Source of the DNA: JBHPFQ01 sp042571625
GTDB taxonomy: Bacteria > Patescibacteriota > Minisyncoccia > Portnoybacterales > UBA2143
Direction: 5' to 3'
Assembly (NCBI GenBank): GCA_042571625.1
Contig: JBHPFQ010000015.1
Coordinates: forward strand, 1 to 15,189
Length of the DNA: 15,189 nt
Position numbers and translations under genes: made by a program. The notes under the pieces are model-generated. The model was not told the DNA's origin and made no database searches. It saw only the letters and a program-made list of their open reading frames with translations. Positions 1 to 6,358 of this stretch are shown here, one piece after another; the stretch's first letter is position 1; the number at the start of each line of letters is the position of its first letter.

Positions 1-1807
1 TCAGTATAACAACTGAAAATAATGGAATTGAGCAAATAGTTAATATAGATAATTTATCTAATAATTTATTATTTCTATTATTATTAAACCATTCAAAAAT
101 ACTTTTAGCAACTACTTCCCCAACATCCTGAATATTGGAAAGCTCTTCTAATTTAGCTATTTTAAGTTTTTCCAAAGAACCAAAATAATTAGCCAAAGCA
201 ATACTTGTTTCTTCGCCTGCATGTCTAATGCCCAAAGAAAAAATAAATTTTGAAAAAGAAATTTTCTTACTATTCTCAATTGATTCAATAAGATTATCTG
301 CTGATTTCTCCGCAAAACGCTCTAAAGGAACTAAATCACCTCGCCTTAGTGTAAAAATATCAGCAGGGCCAGACACAAGCCCTTCGTCCATAAGCTGATT
401 GATAATTTTCGGCCCTAACCCGTTAATATTAAATCCTTTTTTAGAAACAAAATGAGATAGTCGATGTTTTTGCTGAGCTCCACAATTTTTATTAGAACAT
501 CTATGAATAGCTTCTCCTTCAGGTCTAATTACCCGCGCTCCGCAAACAGGACATTGTTTCGGAATTATGAACTTTTTCTCTTTGCCAGTTCTTAATTTTT
601 TAATTACCCCAACAATATCAGGAATTACATCTCCAGCTCTCTGAACAGCAACAGTATCTCCGATTCTTACATCTAACCGTTTAATCTCATCTTGATTATG
701 TAAAGTTGCTTTTGTTATAGTAGTTCCTCCAATTTTTATCGGCTCTAAAACAGCTACTGGAGTTAAAGCGCCTGTGCGTCCAACTTGAGCTATAATATCT
801 TTTATAATAGTAGTTGCTTCTGTCGGAGCAAATTTAAAAGCTATTGCCCCGCGCGGCGCCTTGCCAACAGACCCTAGCTTATCAAAAACATAATTGTTAT
901 TAACAATTACCACTATCCCATCAATTTGATAAGGAAGTTTTTCTCTTTGTTTTTCAATATTATTACGAAATCCAACAACATCTTCTAGCCCATCGCAATG
1001 TTTATCTTTCCCAATCACAAATCCCATTGCCTGACATATTTCATGTTCTTCTTGATGAGTTTTTTGCCCAACATCAGTTATTATATTATAGGCTAAAAAA
1101 TCAAGCTGACGGCTTGCCGCGATTTTCGGATCAAGCTGGCGAATACTGCCTGCGGCAGTATTGCGAGGATTAGCATATAAAGAAAGCCCTTTTTTCTGTC
1201 GTTCTTTATTAACTTTTTCAAAAGCATTTTTCGCCATATAAACTTCCCCGCGAACTTCTATCTCTCCATTATTTATCAAATCTTGAATATTTTCTTGTAT
1301 TTTTGAAGGCAAAGTTTTGCGAATTTCTAATTTCAACGGAATAGAATTTATAGTTTTCAAATTTTGAGTTACATCTTCTCCAACCTTTCCATCGCCACGA
1401 GTTGAACCCTGAATAAAAATTCCATTTTTATAAACTAAAGAAACCGCAAAACCGTCAATTTTAAGTTCCGCAAAATAATCTAATTTTTTATTTAAAACTA
1501 ATTTTTGAATTCTTTTTTCCCACGCTATAAAATCATCCACAGAAAATATATCTTCCAAAGAAAGCATTGGTTTTTTATGCTTTACTTTGACAAACTTATC
1601 CAATGGAATCCCGCTCACCCTTTGCGTTGGCGAATCAGAAGTTATTAAATCGGGGTGCTCCTGCTCTAATTTATGTAACTCCTGCTTCAAAGAATCCCAT
1701 GTCGCATCGCTAATTTCCGGCTTATCTAAAACATGATACAAATAAGAATGGCGGCTAATCACCTTTTTTAACTTATCTATCCTTTTTTTGACCTCGGCTT
1801 TGTTCAT
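1..1807 (-). CDS. ligA: NAD-dependent DNA ligase LigA (3' end cut by window edge)
   Basis: Seals nicks in duplex DNA using NAD+ (Okazaki fragments, repair). The frame is open from the ATG at 1805-1807 to the window edge, giving 602 codons of a usual 650-700. An N-terminal Ia-like region (HSYLYHVLDKPEISDATWDS) precedes the nucleotidyl-transferase motif AELKIDG, with the adenylated lysine at K116. GSTRGDGKVGEDVT, an OB-fold region and a four-cysteine zinc finger (CPVCG, then RCSNKNCG) follow, then helix-hairpin-helix repeats (FNINGLGPKI, IQDVGEVVAKSI). Only the last HhH part and the BRCT domain lie beyond the window. The start is chosen for its ATG and its fit to the family N-terminus. The gene has its own promoter and follows the terminator of the toxin-antitoxin operon, so it is probably transcribed alone. 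Family assignment is secure; nothing is degraded in the visible part. Confidence 0.97.
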   Translation of the reverse strand, partial: MNKAEVKKRIDKLKKVISRHSYLYHVLDKPEISDATWDSLKQELHKLEQEHPDLITSDSPTQRVSGIPLDKFVKVKHKKPMLSLEDIFSVDDFIAWEKRIQKLVLNKKLDYFAELKIDGFAVSLVYKNGIFIQGSTRGDGKVGEDVTQNLKTINSIPLKLEIRKTLPSKIQENIQDLINNGEIEVRGEVYMAKNAFEKVNKERQKKGLSLYANPRNTAAGSIRQLDPKIAASRQLDFLAYNIITDVGQKTHQEEHEICQAMGFVIGKDKHCDGLEDVVGFRNNIEKQREKLPYQIDGIVVIVNNNYVFDKLGSVGKAPRGAIAFKFAPTEATTIIKDIIAQVGRTGALTPVAVLEPIKIGGTTITKATLHNQDEIKRLDVRIGDTVAVQRAGDVIPDIVGVIKKLRTGKEKKFIIPKQCPVCGARVIRPEGEAIHRCSNKNCGAQQKHRLSHFVSKKGFNINGLGPKIINQLMDEGLVSGPADIFTLRRGDLVPLERFAEKSADNLIESIENSKKISFSKFIFSLGIRHAGEETSIALANYFGSLEKLKIAKLEELSNIQDVGEVVAKSIFEWFNNNRNNKLLDKLSILTICSIPLFSVVIL

Positions 1808-1813
1808 GCTTAC

Positions 1814-1841
1814 ATTATACTCCAATTCTTCGCGTTAACAA
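1814..1841 (-). promoter_or_regulatory. Sigma-70-type promoter of ligA
   Basis: On the minus strand a TTGTTA -35 (1841-1836), a 16-bp spacer and a perfect TATAAT -10 (1819-1814) precede the ligA ATG. Only 6 nt separate the -10 from the ATG, so transcription would begin at or next to the start codon. A GGAG lies 12 nt before the ATG, inside the spacer; it could act as a ribosome binding site only if transcription starts further upstream. The promoter call is good; the leaderless reading is an inference. Confidence 0.65.
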
Positions 1842-1868
1842 AAAACCCCGAGCCAACTCGGAGTTTTT
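1841..1868 (-). terminator. Intrinsic terminator of the DUF433/DUF5615 operon
   Basis: The arms CCGAG and CTCGG around a 4-nt loop, extended by three more pairs after one mismatch, form a hairpin. It is followed on the minus strand by a run of six T. It lies 30 nt beyond the toxin stop codon and touches the -35 of ligA. Flanking A and T runs on both sides could let it work in either direction. Confidence 0.8.
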
Positions 1869-1897
1869 ATAGTTTTAAATAGATGCATCCACTATTC

Positions 1898-2263
1898 TTA
1901 CTTTCTTCTTATTCTTATCTTCTTTTCATCAATAATAATCAATGCTTTTTGATTTTCTTTTTTATTAATAATTTTCTTCTTAAAGAAATTTTCTAAATTA
2001 CTATTAACCGACTCTACTGTTTGATTTCTTAATTTCAACATAATAAGACCTATCGGCTTTTTAGATGAAAAATAATAAAGCTCACCAAAATCTAAATCTA
2101 AAGTTATCAAAATCATCTTCTTTTTATGAGCTAATTTAACAATTTTTTCATCTTCAGCATCGCCAAAATCAAAATGAGCTACGGTTTTCGCTTCGTAGCC
2201 CAAAGATTCAATAAATTCAGCTGTTTTCCAAGAAAGATTAGCGTCTAATAAAAATTTAGGCAT
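1898..2263 (-). CDS. DUF5615 PIN-like protein, probable toxin
   Basis: A 121-aa protein of the DUF5615 (Mut7-C/PIN-like) family, usually the presumed RNase toxin of a type II pair with DUF433. Conserved acidic positions are visible: D7 in FLLDANL, D38 in DAEDEK, and D56 and D58 in ITLDLDFGEL. Together they match the PIN-like metal site. The ATG at 2263 is preferred: it is preceded by GGA 7 nt upstream and gives the usual MPKFLLDAN start. A TTG at 2269 would add two residues. The gene overlaps the upstream DUF433 stop by 8 nt (ATGCCTAA), which suggests translational coupling. The C-terminus is unusually lysine-rich. Family assignment is firm; toxicity is inferred from the family and pairing. 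Confidence 0.88.
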   Translation of the reverse strand: MPKFLLDANLSWKTAEFIESLGYEAKTVAHFDFGDAEDEKIVKLAHKKKMILITLDLDFGELYYFSSKKPIGLIMLKLRNQTVESVNSNLENFFKKKIINKKENQKALIIIDEKKIRIRRK

Positions 2264-2495
2264 AAACAATTCCAGAAGAAGGAATTACTTCTTCTTCATA
2301 TTTGGTCAAATTTTCAGCATACTCTATGGCTACCTTAATATCTTTATTGCTTAATTCAGGATACGCCTTAATAATACGATTAAAATCATATCCTTCTTTC
2401 AAAAGATTCAATATCAAATATACTGGAATACGAGTTCCTTTAATTACTGGTTTGCCAACCATGATCTTTGGATTGATAGTTATTTTTTTACTCAT
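2256..2495 (-). CDS. DUF433 protein, probable antitoxin
   Basis: A 79-aa protein with the full DUF433 signature: an N-terminal strand ending in GKPVIKGTRIPV (residues 14-25), then a predicted helix-turn-helix-like region (LLKEGYDFNRIIKAYPELSNKDIKV) and a final helix (AIEYAENL). DUF433 proteins are small, presumed DNA-binding antitoxins encoded directly before DUF5615 toxins, as here. The ATG start lies 8 nt after a consensus -10 and has no Shine-Dalgarno sequence, so leaderless translation is likely. A 14-bp perfect palindrome just upstream of the -35 is a plausible autoregulatory operator. The C-terminal tail (EEEVIPSSGIVYA) may contact the toxin. Assignment is firm; regulation is inferred. 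Confidence 0.88.
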   Translation of the reverse strand: MSKKITINPKIMVGKPVIKGTRIPVYLILNLLKEGYDFNRIIKAYPELSNKDIKVAIEYAENLTKYEEEVIPSSGIVYA

Positions 2496-2503
2496 TATTT
2501 TTA

Positions 2504-2532
2504 ATAATATATCTAAAGTTATTTTATGTCAA
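2504..2532 (-). promoter_or_regulatory. Consensus sigma-70 promoter of the toxin-antitoxin operon
   Basis: A perfect TTGACA -35 (2532-2527), a 17-bp spacer and a TATTAT -10 (2509-2504). Only 8 nt separate the -10 from the antitoxin ATG, so the predicted transcript has a leader of 0-2 nt. The quality of the match makes this one of the best-supported promoters in the window. Confidence 0.8.
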
Positions 2533-2538
2533 ATTATA

Positions 2539-2552
2539 ATATTGATCAATAT
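2539..2552. promoter_or_regulatory. Palindromic candidate operator of the toxin-antitoxin operon
   Basis: ATATTGATCAATAT is a perfect 14-bp palindrome ending 7 bp upstream of the -35. Type II antitoxins commonly bind such palindromes as dimers to repress their own operon. No second copy was noticed nearby; the binding role is inferred from position. Confidence 0.45.
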
Positions 2553-2636
2553 ACCATTGCAAACACCCTATTTAAACCCCAAAATCCAATCAAATCATCA
2601 TTCCGAAATGACAAAAAGAATGTAGGATTTTTTAAT

Positions 2637-2684
2637 AAAAAAAGCCCCGGCGAAGATCTTTATTTTAAAGACCTTGCGCCGAGG
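2637..2684 (-). terminator. Strong intrinsic terminator of the 69-aa gene
   Basis: A hairpin of about 17 bp with one bulged C and a 5-nt loop (arms 2684-2667 and 2661-2645 on the minus strand) is followed by seven T. It begins 16 nt past the stop codon. It is unusually long for so small a gene. Confidence 0.85.
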
Positions 2685-2699
2685 ACGATTTAATTAATC

Positions 2700-2909
2700 T
2701 TATAATCCAAAAGCTTCTCTTGTTCTAAGAATGTCAGAGTTAATAATTTCTACAAATTTCTCAAACTCCTCTATCGTAATATGGAATCCTTTCATTTTGT
2801 TTTTCAAAATACGTTTAACGCCATCAGGAGCAACAAAACGAAATTTATCATTTTCTATTTCTCTTTTTAATACTAAATACGCTATTTCGTTCCTTCTTTC
2901 ATCAGTCAT
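2700..2909 (-). CDS. 69-aa protein of unknown function
   Basis: I cannot assign a function. The product is charged, lacks membrane segments and cysteines, and looks mainly helical (MTDERRNEIAYLVLKREI at the start, an IEEFEKFVEIINSDI helix near the end). I have an impression, from memory only, that small proteins starting M-T-x-x-R-R-x-E-I-A-Y-L recur in CPR genomes. Expression signals argue that it is real: AAGGAG 7 nt before the ATG, a TTGACA-17-TATGTT extended -10 promoter about 47 nt upstream, and a strong terminator directly after it. It forms its own transcription unit, divergent from dnaE. An overlapping plus-strand frame is judged a shadow. Confidence 0.8.
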   Translation of the reverse strand: MTDERRNEIAYLVLKREIENDKFRFVAPDGVKRILKNKMKGFHITIEEFEKFVEIINSDILRTREAFGL

Positions 2910-2955
2910 TTCAATTCTCCTTATTTATAAATTATTATAGTTAAGAACTATCTAT

Positions 2956-2984
2956 AACATATCATACCATCCCAATTTTGTCAA
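2956..2984 (-). promoter_or_regulatory. Promoter of the 69-aa gene
   Basis: On the minus strand, TTGACA (2984-2979), a 17-bp spacer, then TATGTT (2961-2956) with a TGA directly before it as an extended -10. The predicted start near 2949 leaves a leader of about 40 nt that includes AAGGAG. It is back to back with the dnaE promoter. Confidence 0.65.
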
Positions 2985-3007
2985 GGGTTTCGGGGATTTT
3001 GTGAAAG

Positions 3008-3016
3008 TGATATAAT
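3008..3016 (+). promoter_or_regulatory. Extended -10 promoter facing dnaE
   Basis: TGATATAAT is a perfect TGn-extended TATAAT. The corresponding -35 (TTTCGG, 2988-2993) is poor, as is common when the -10 is extended. Transcription would start near 3023, giving a leader of about 164 nt filled by the palindromic elements that follow. Confidence 0.55.
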
Positions 3017-3024
3017 GAAAATGT

Positions 3025-3151
3025 TTTCGTCATTTCGACCGAGCGTAGCGAGTGGAGACCTGCCTAACGGCAGGCAGGAATCTCATACTTATCGTTAGTT
3101 GATGAGATTCCTCGACTCGCTCACTACGTTCGCTCGCTCGGAATGACGAAA
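3025..3151. repeat. Palindromic REP/MITE-like element
   Basis: A 127-bp element bounded by perfect 10-bp inverted repeats (TTTCGTCATT at 3025-3034, AATGACGAAA at 3142-3151). Inside are imperfect arms rich in CGAGCG/CGCTCG, an inner perfect 10-bp inverted repeat (GGAATCTCAT 3077-3086 with ATGAGATTCC 3102-3111) and a small hairpin (CCTGCC 3059-3064 with GGCAGG 3069-3074). It has no plausible reading frame and is GC-richer than its surroundings. This looks like the dispersed, non-coding palindromes frequent in many bacteria, mobilised in trans if at all. It lies wholly within the predicted dnaE leader. Confidence 0.75.
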
Positions 3152-3158
3152 GAACTAG

Positions 3159-3178
3159 ATTCCCGCTTTCGCGGGAAT
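3159..3178. repeat. 20-bp ATTCCC-N8-GGGAAT hairpin repeat
   Basis: ATTCCCGCTTTCGCGGGAAT is an 8-bp perfect stem with a TTTC loop. It has exactly the form ATTCCC-N8-GGGAAT known for dRS3 repeats of Neisseria; similar sequences are widespread elsewhere. It ends 8 nt before the dnaE ATG, so it could hinder ribosome access to that start. Confidence 0.7.
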
Positions 3179-3186
3179 GACAAAAC

Positions 3187-6100
3187 ATGAAATTTTCCCA
3201 TCTCCACGTCCATTCCCACTACTCTCTATTAGACGGCCTTGCTAAAATAGACCAGCTTTTGGATACATGCAAAGAACTTGGAATGAATTCCATGGCTTTA
3301 ACTGACCACGGAACAATGTACGGAGCAGTGGAATTTTTCCAAAAAGCCAAGAAAAAAGGCATTAAGCCGATTATTGGATGCGAAGTTTATCTAGCTCCGA
3401 ATGGCATGCTAAAAAAACGACCAAATATTGATAATAAGCCGTATCATCTTGTATTATTGGTAAAAAATCAACAAGGATACAGTAATTTAGTAAAGCTCGT
3501 TACCAAAGCCAATTTAGAAGGATTTTATTACAAGCCACGCATTGATAAAGAATTATTAAAAAAATATAGCGATGGGCTTATTGGACTTTCTGCTTGTATA
3601 GCAGGAGAAATCCCAAGAACAATATATAATAATCATCCTGAAAAAGCTGAAAAATTATCTTTAGAATATCAAAATATTTTCGGTCCAGGAAATTTTTATT
3701 TAGAACTCCAGCATCATCCATCAATCAAAGAGCAAGAATCAATTAATAAAGAATTAATTAAAATAAGTAAAAAACATAATATTCCATTAGTCGCTACCAA
3801 TGATGTTCATTATTTAAAAAAAGAAGATGCTGAAGCTCACGATGTTTTGCTAGCAGTACAAACAGATAAAAAAACATCTGAACAAAACCGATTAACTATG
3901 AAAAATGAGGACTTTTCATTTCGGCCATCCGAACAAATGATCCAAGATTTTAGCCACGCACCAGAAGCTATTGAAAATACTCAAAAAATAGCGGACAAAT
4001 GCGATTTTGAATTTGAATTAGGAACAATACAACTACCTCATTTTGATGTTCCGTCAGAACAAACTCCTGATGAATATTTGCGCGATTTATGTAAGAAGGG
4101 CTTAGAAAAAAAATATCCTAACACATCGCCAGAAACAATAAATAGATTTGATTATGAACTAGAAATTATTAAAAAAATGGGATATGCTTCCTATTTTCTT
4201 ATAGTCCAAGATTTTATAAATTGGGCAAAACAAAATAATATTATTGTCGGTCCTGGTAGAGGAAGCGCGGCCGGCTCAATTGTTTCTTATTTATTAAATA
4301 TTACCGAAATTGACCCTTTAAAATATGATTTACTTTTTGAAAGATTTTTAAATCCAGACAGAGTTTCTATGCCAGATATTGATTTAGATTTTGCTGATGA
4401 ACGCCGAGGGGAAGTAATTGATTATGTAAGCAAAAAATATGGAAAAGATCACGTAGCCCAAATTATTACTTTCGGAACTATGGCTGCGCGTGGTTCAATA
4501 AGAGATGCTGGACGAGCAATGGATTATCCATACAACATCTGCGACCAAACAGCAAAAATGATACCGTTCGGAATGAGTATTAAACAAGCACTAAAAGAAT
4601 CGTCTGAATTTAAAAATTATTATAACAGCGACGAACAAGCCAAAAAATTAATTGATATGGCAATGAAACTTGAAGGAGTCGCGCGCCATGCTTCCACGCA
4701 CGCAGCTGGAGTTCTTATTACCAAAGACCCTCTGGACAAAACAACTCCATGTCAATATTCTTCGCAAAAAGATGGATCAATCGTGAGCCAATACGAAATG
4801 CACTCTGTTGAAGATCTTGGATTGTTAAAAATGGACTTTTTAGGATTAAAAACATTAACTGTTATTCAAAATACTTTAAATCAAATTGAAAAACAAACCA
4901 ACAATAAAATTGACTTAACTACTTTGCCACTAAATGATTCTGAAACTTTTAAACTTTGCCAACAGGGAAATACAACCGGAGTATTTCAATTAGAAAGCAA
5001 TGGGTTTAAAAGATACTTAAAAGAATTAAAACCAACACAATTTGAAGATATTATAGCAATGGTCGCTCTATACCGACCAGGTCCAATGGAATTTATTCCA
5101 GAATTTATAGCCCGCAAGCACGGGTTAAAAAGAGTTACATATATTCATCCTGATTTAGAACCAATATTAAAACCAACTTATGGAATTTGCGTATATCAAG
5201 AACAATTAATGCATATCGCGCGCGACTTAGCAGGATTTACTCCTGGCGAAGCTGACGTTCTAAGAAAGGCCGTAGGAAAGAAAATTATAGAACTGCTTAA
5301 CGAACAAAAAACAAAAATGATTGATGGTATGATTAAGAATAATATTAATAAACAAATTGCCGTACAAATATGGCAAATGGTTGAACCATTCGCGCAATAT
5401 GGATTTAATAAAGCACATGCGACATGCTATGCAATGATTGGATATCAAACTGCCTATCTTAAAACCCATTATCCAACTGAATTCATGTCTGCATTAATCG
5501 CTTCTGAAAAAAACGATATTGAAAGAATCGCCTTTTTAGTAGATGAATGCAAAAAAATGGATATTAAAGTTCTTCCTCCTAATATTAATGAAAGTTATCA
5601 AAATTTTGCAAAAACTGATGAAGGAATTATAAGATTCGGGTTAGAAGCAGTTAAAAATGTTGGCCATAATATCGTACAAACAATTATTGAGCAAAGACAA
5701 AAAAACGGACAATTTAATTCAATTTCTGATTTTATTGAAAGAATCTCTGCTGATGATGGACAAAATCTTAATAAAAAATCATTAGAAAGTTTGATTAGGT
5801 GCGGAGCGCTTGATTCTTTTGGAGACAGAGGTCAACTTTTAGCTTCTGTAGAACAAATGCTTAACTTCGCACGTGAAATACAAAAGACCAAACAAAGCTG
5901 CCAAACTAATCTATTCGCAGGACAATCAGAATCTACTGCTCCGTCATTCAAATTAGCGCAAATACAAGAAACTGACAAAAAAATTTATTTAACATGGGAG
6001 AAAGAATTACTAGGACTTTACATATCAGAACATCCACTAAATAGATATAGCAAACAGCTAGATAAAATTACAACGTCCTGTTGCTCTTTATCGCAAAATC

Positions 6101-6354
6101 AAGTTGGACAAAAAGTTAAGGTAGGAGGTATTATAAATAACATTAAAAAGATTATTACAAAAACAGGCCAACCCATGCTATTCGTAGAGATAGAAGATAC
6201 AAGTGGACGTATAGAAGCTGTTGTGTTCCCAAAAGTTCTTCAAAAAACCGCTAACGCGTGGGAGCAAGAAAATATTGCTATTGTAAGCGGACGGCTAAAT
6301 GATCGCGATGGAAATTTGAAAATTCTGTGTGATAATGTTAAAATATTGGAATAA
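3187..6354 (+). CDS. dnaE: DNA polymerase III alpha subunit
   Basis: Catalytic subunit of the replicative polymerase, 1055 aa. An N-terminal PHP domain retains the metal-site pattern: HLHVH (5-9), D40-H41, C65-E66, H87, C137 and NDVH (205-208), so zinc-dependent proofreading may be kept. The polymerase core has GPGRGSAAGS (355-364), the catalytic aspartates of PDIDLDF (D398, D400), D550 in KMDFLGL and LYRPGPME (629-636). QTNLF (906-910) is a beta-clamp-binding motif. An OB fold (about 975-1055) ends the protein; the C-terminal tau-binding domain of E. coli DnaE (1160 aa) is absent. The ATG start fits the family; the Shine-Dalgarno is weak (GGGA about 11 nt upstream). thrS follows after 4 nt, in the same transcription unit. 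Confidence 0.98.
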   Translation: MKFSHLHVHSHYSLLDGLAKIDQLLDTCKELGMNSMALTDHGTMYGAVEFFQKAKKKGIKPIIGCEVYLAPNGMLKKRPNIDNKPYHLVLLVKNQQGYSNLVKLVTKANLEGFYYKPRIDKELLKKYSDGLIGLSACIAGEIPRTIYNNHPEKAEKLSLEYQNIFGPGNFYLELQHHPSIKEQESINKELIKISKKHNIPLVATNDVHYLKKEDAEAHDVLLAVQTDKKTSEQNRLTMKNEDFSFRPSEQMIQDFSHAPEAIENTQKIADKCDFEFELGTIQLPHFDVPSEQTPDEYLRDLCKKGLEKKYPNTSPETINRFDYELEIIKKMGYASYFLIVQDFINWAKQNNIIVGPGRGSAAGSIVSYLLNITEIDPLKYDLLFERFLNPDRVSMPDIDLDFADERRGEVIDYVSKKYGKDHVAQIITFGTMAARGSIRDAGRAMDYPYNICDQTAKMIPFGMSIKQALKESSEFKNYYNSDEQAKKLIDMAMKLEGVARHASTHAAGVLITKDPLDKTTPCQYSSQKDGSIVSQYEMHSVEDLGLLKMDFLGLKTLTVIQNTLNQIEKQTNNKIDLTTLPLNDSETFKLCQQGNTTGVFQLESNGFKRYLKELKPTQFEDIIAMVALYRPGPMEFIPEFIARKHGLKRVTYIHPDLEPILKPTYGICVYQEQLMHIARDLAGFTPGEADVLRKAVGKKIIELLNEQKTKMIDGMIKNNINKQIAVQIWQMVEPFAQYGFNKAHATCYAMIGYQTAYLKTHYPTEFMSALIASEKNDIERIAFLVDECKKMDIKVLPPNINESYQNFAKTDEGIIRFGLEAVKNVGHNIVQTIIEQRQKNGQFNSISDFIERISADDGQNLNKKSLESLIRCGALDSFGDRGQLLASVEQMLNFAREIQKTKQSCQTNLFAGQSESTAPSFKLAQIQETDKKIYLTWEKELLGLYISEHPLNRYSKQLDKITTSCCSLSQNQVGQKVKVGGIINNIKKIITKTGQPMLFVEIEDTSGRIEAVVFPKVLQKTANAWEQENIAIVSGRLNDRDGNLKILCDNVKILE

Positions 6355-6358
6355 ATCT

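Noticed and set aside
2302..2625. 107-aa plus-strand frame opposite the DUF433 gene
   Set aside because: It overlaps a recognised family gene antisense, has no ribosome binding site and runs through a promoter and palindrome; a shadow frame.
3025..3178. CRISPR array or tRNA from the dense inverted repeats
   Set aside because: No regular direct repeats with spacers, and no cloverleaf with anticodon or T-loop; the pattern is a palindromic REP-like element.
6329..6358. Upstream GTG/ATG starts for thrS overlapping dnaE
   Set aside because: The added residues (MIMLKYWNKS) are dnaE coding sequence in another phase; the ATG at 6359 fits the family N-terminus and the 4-nt spacing.
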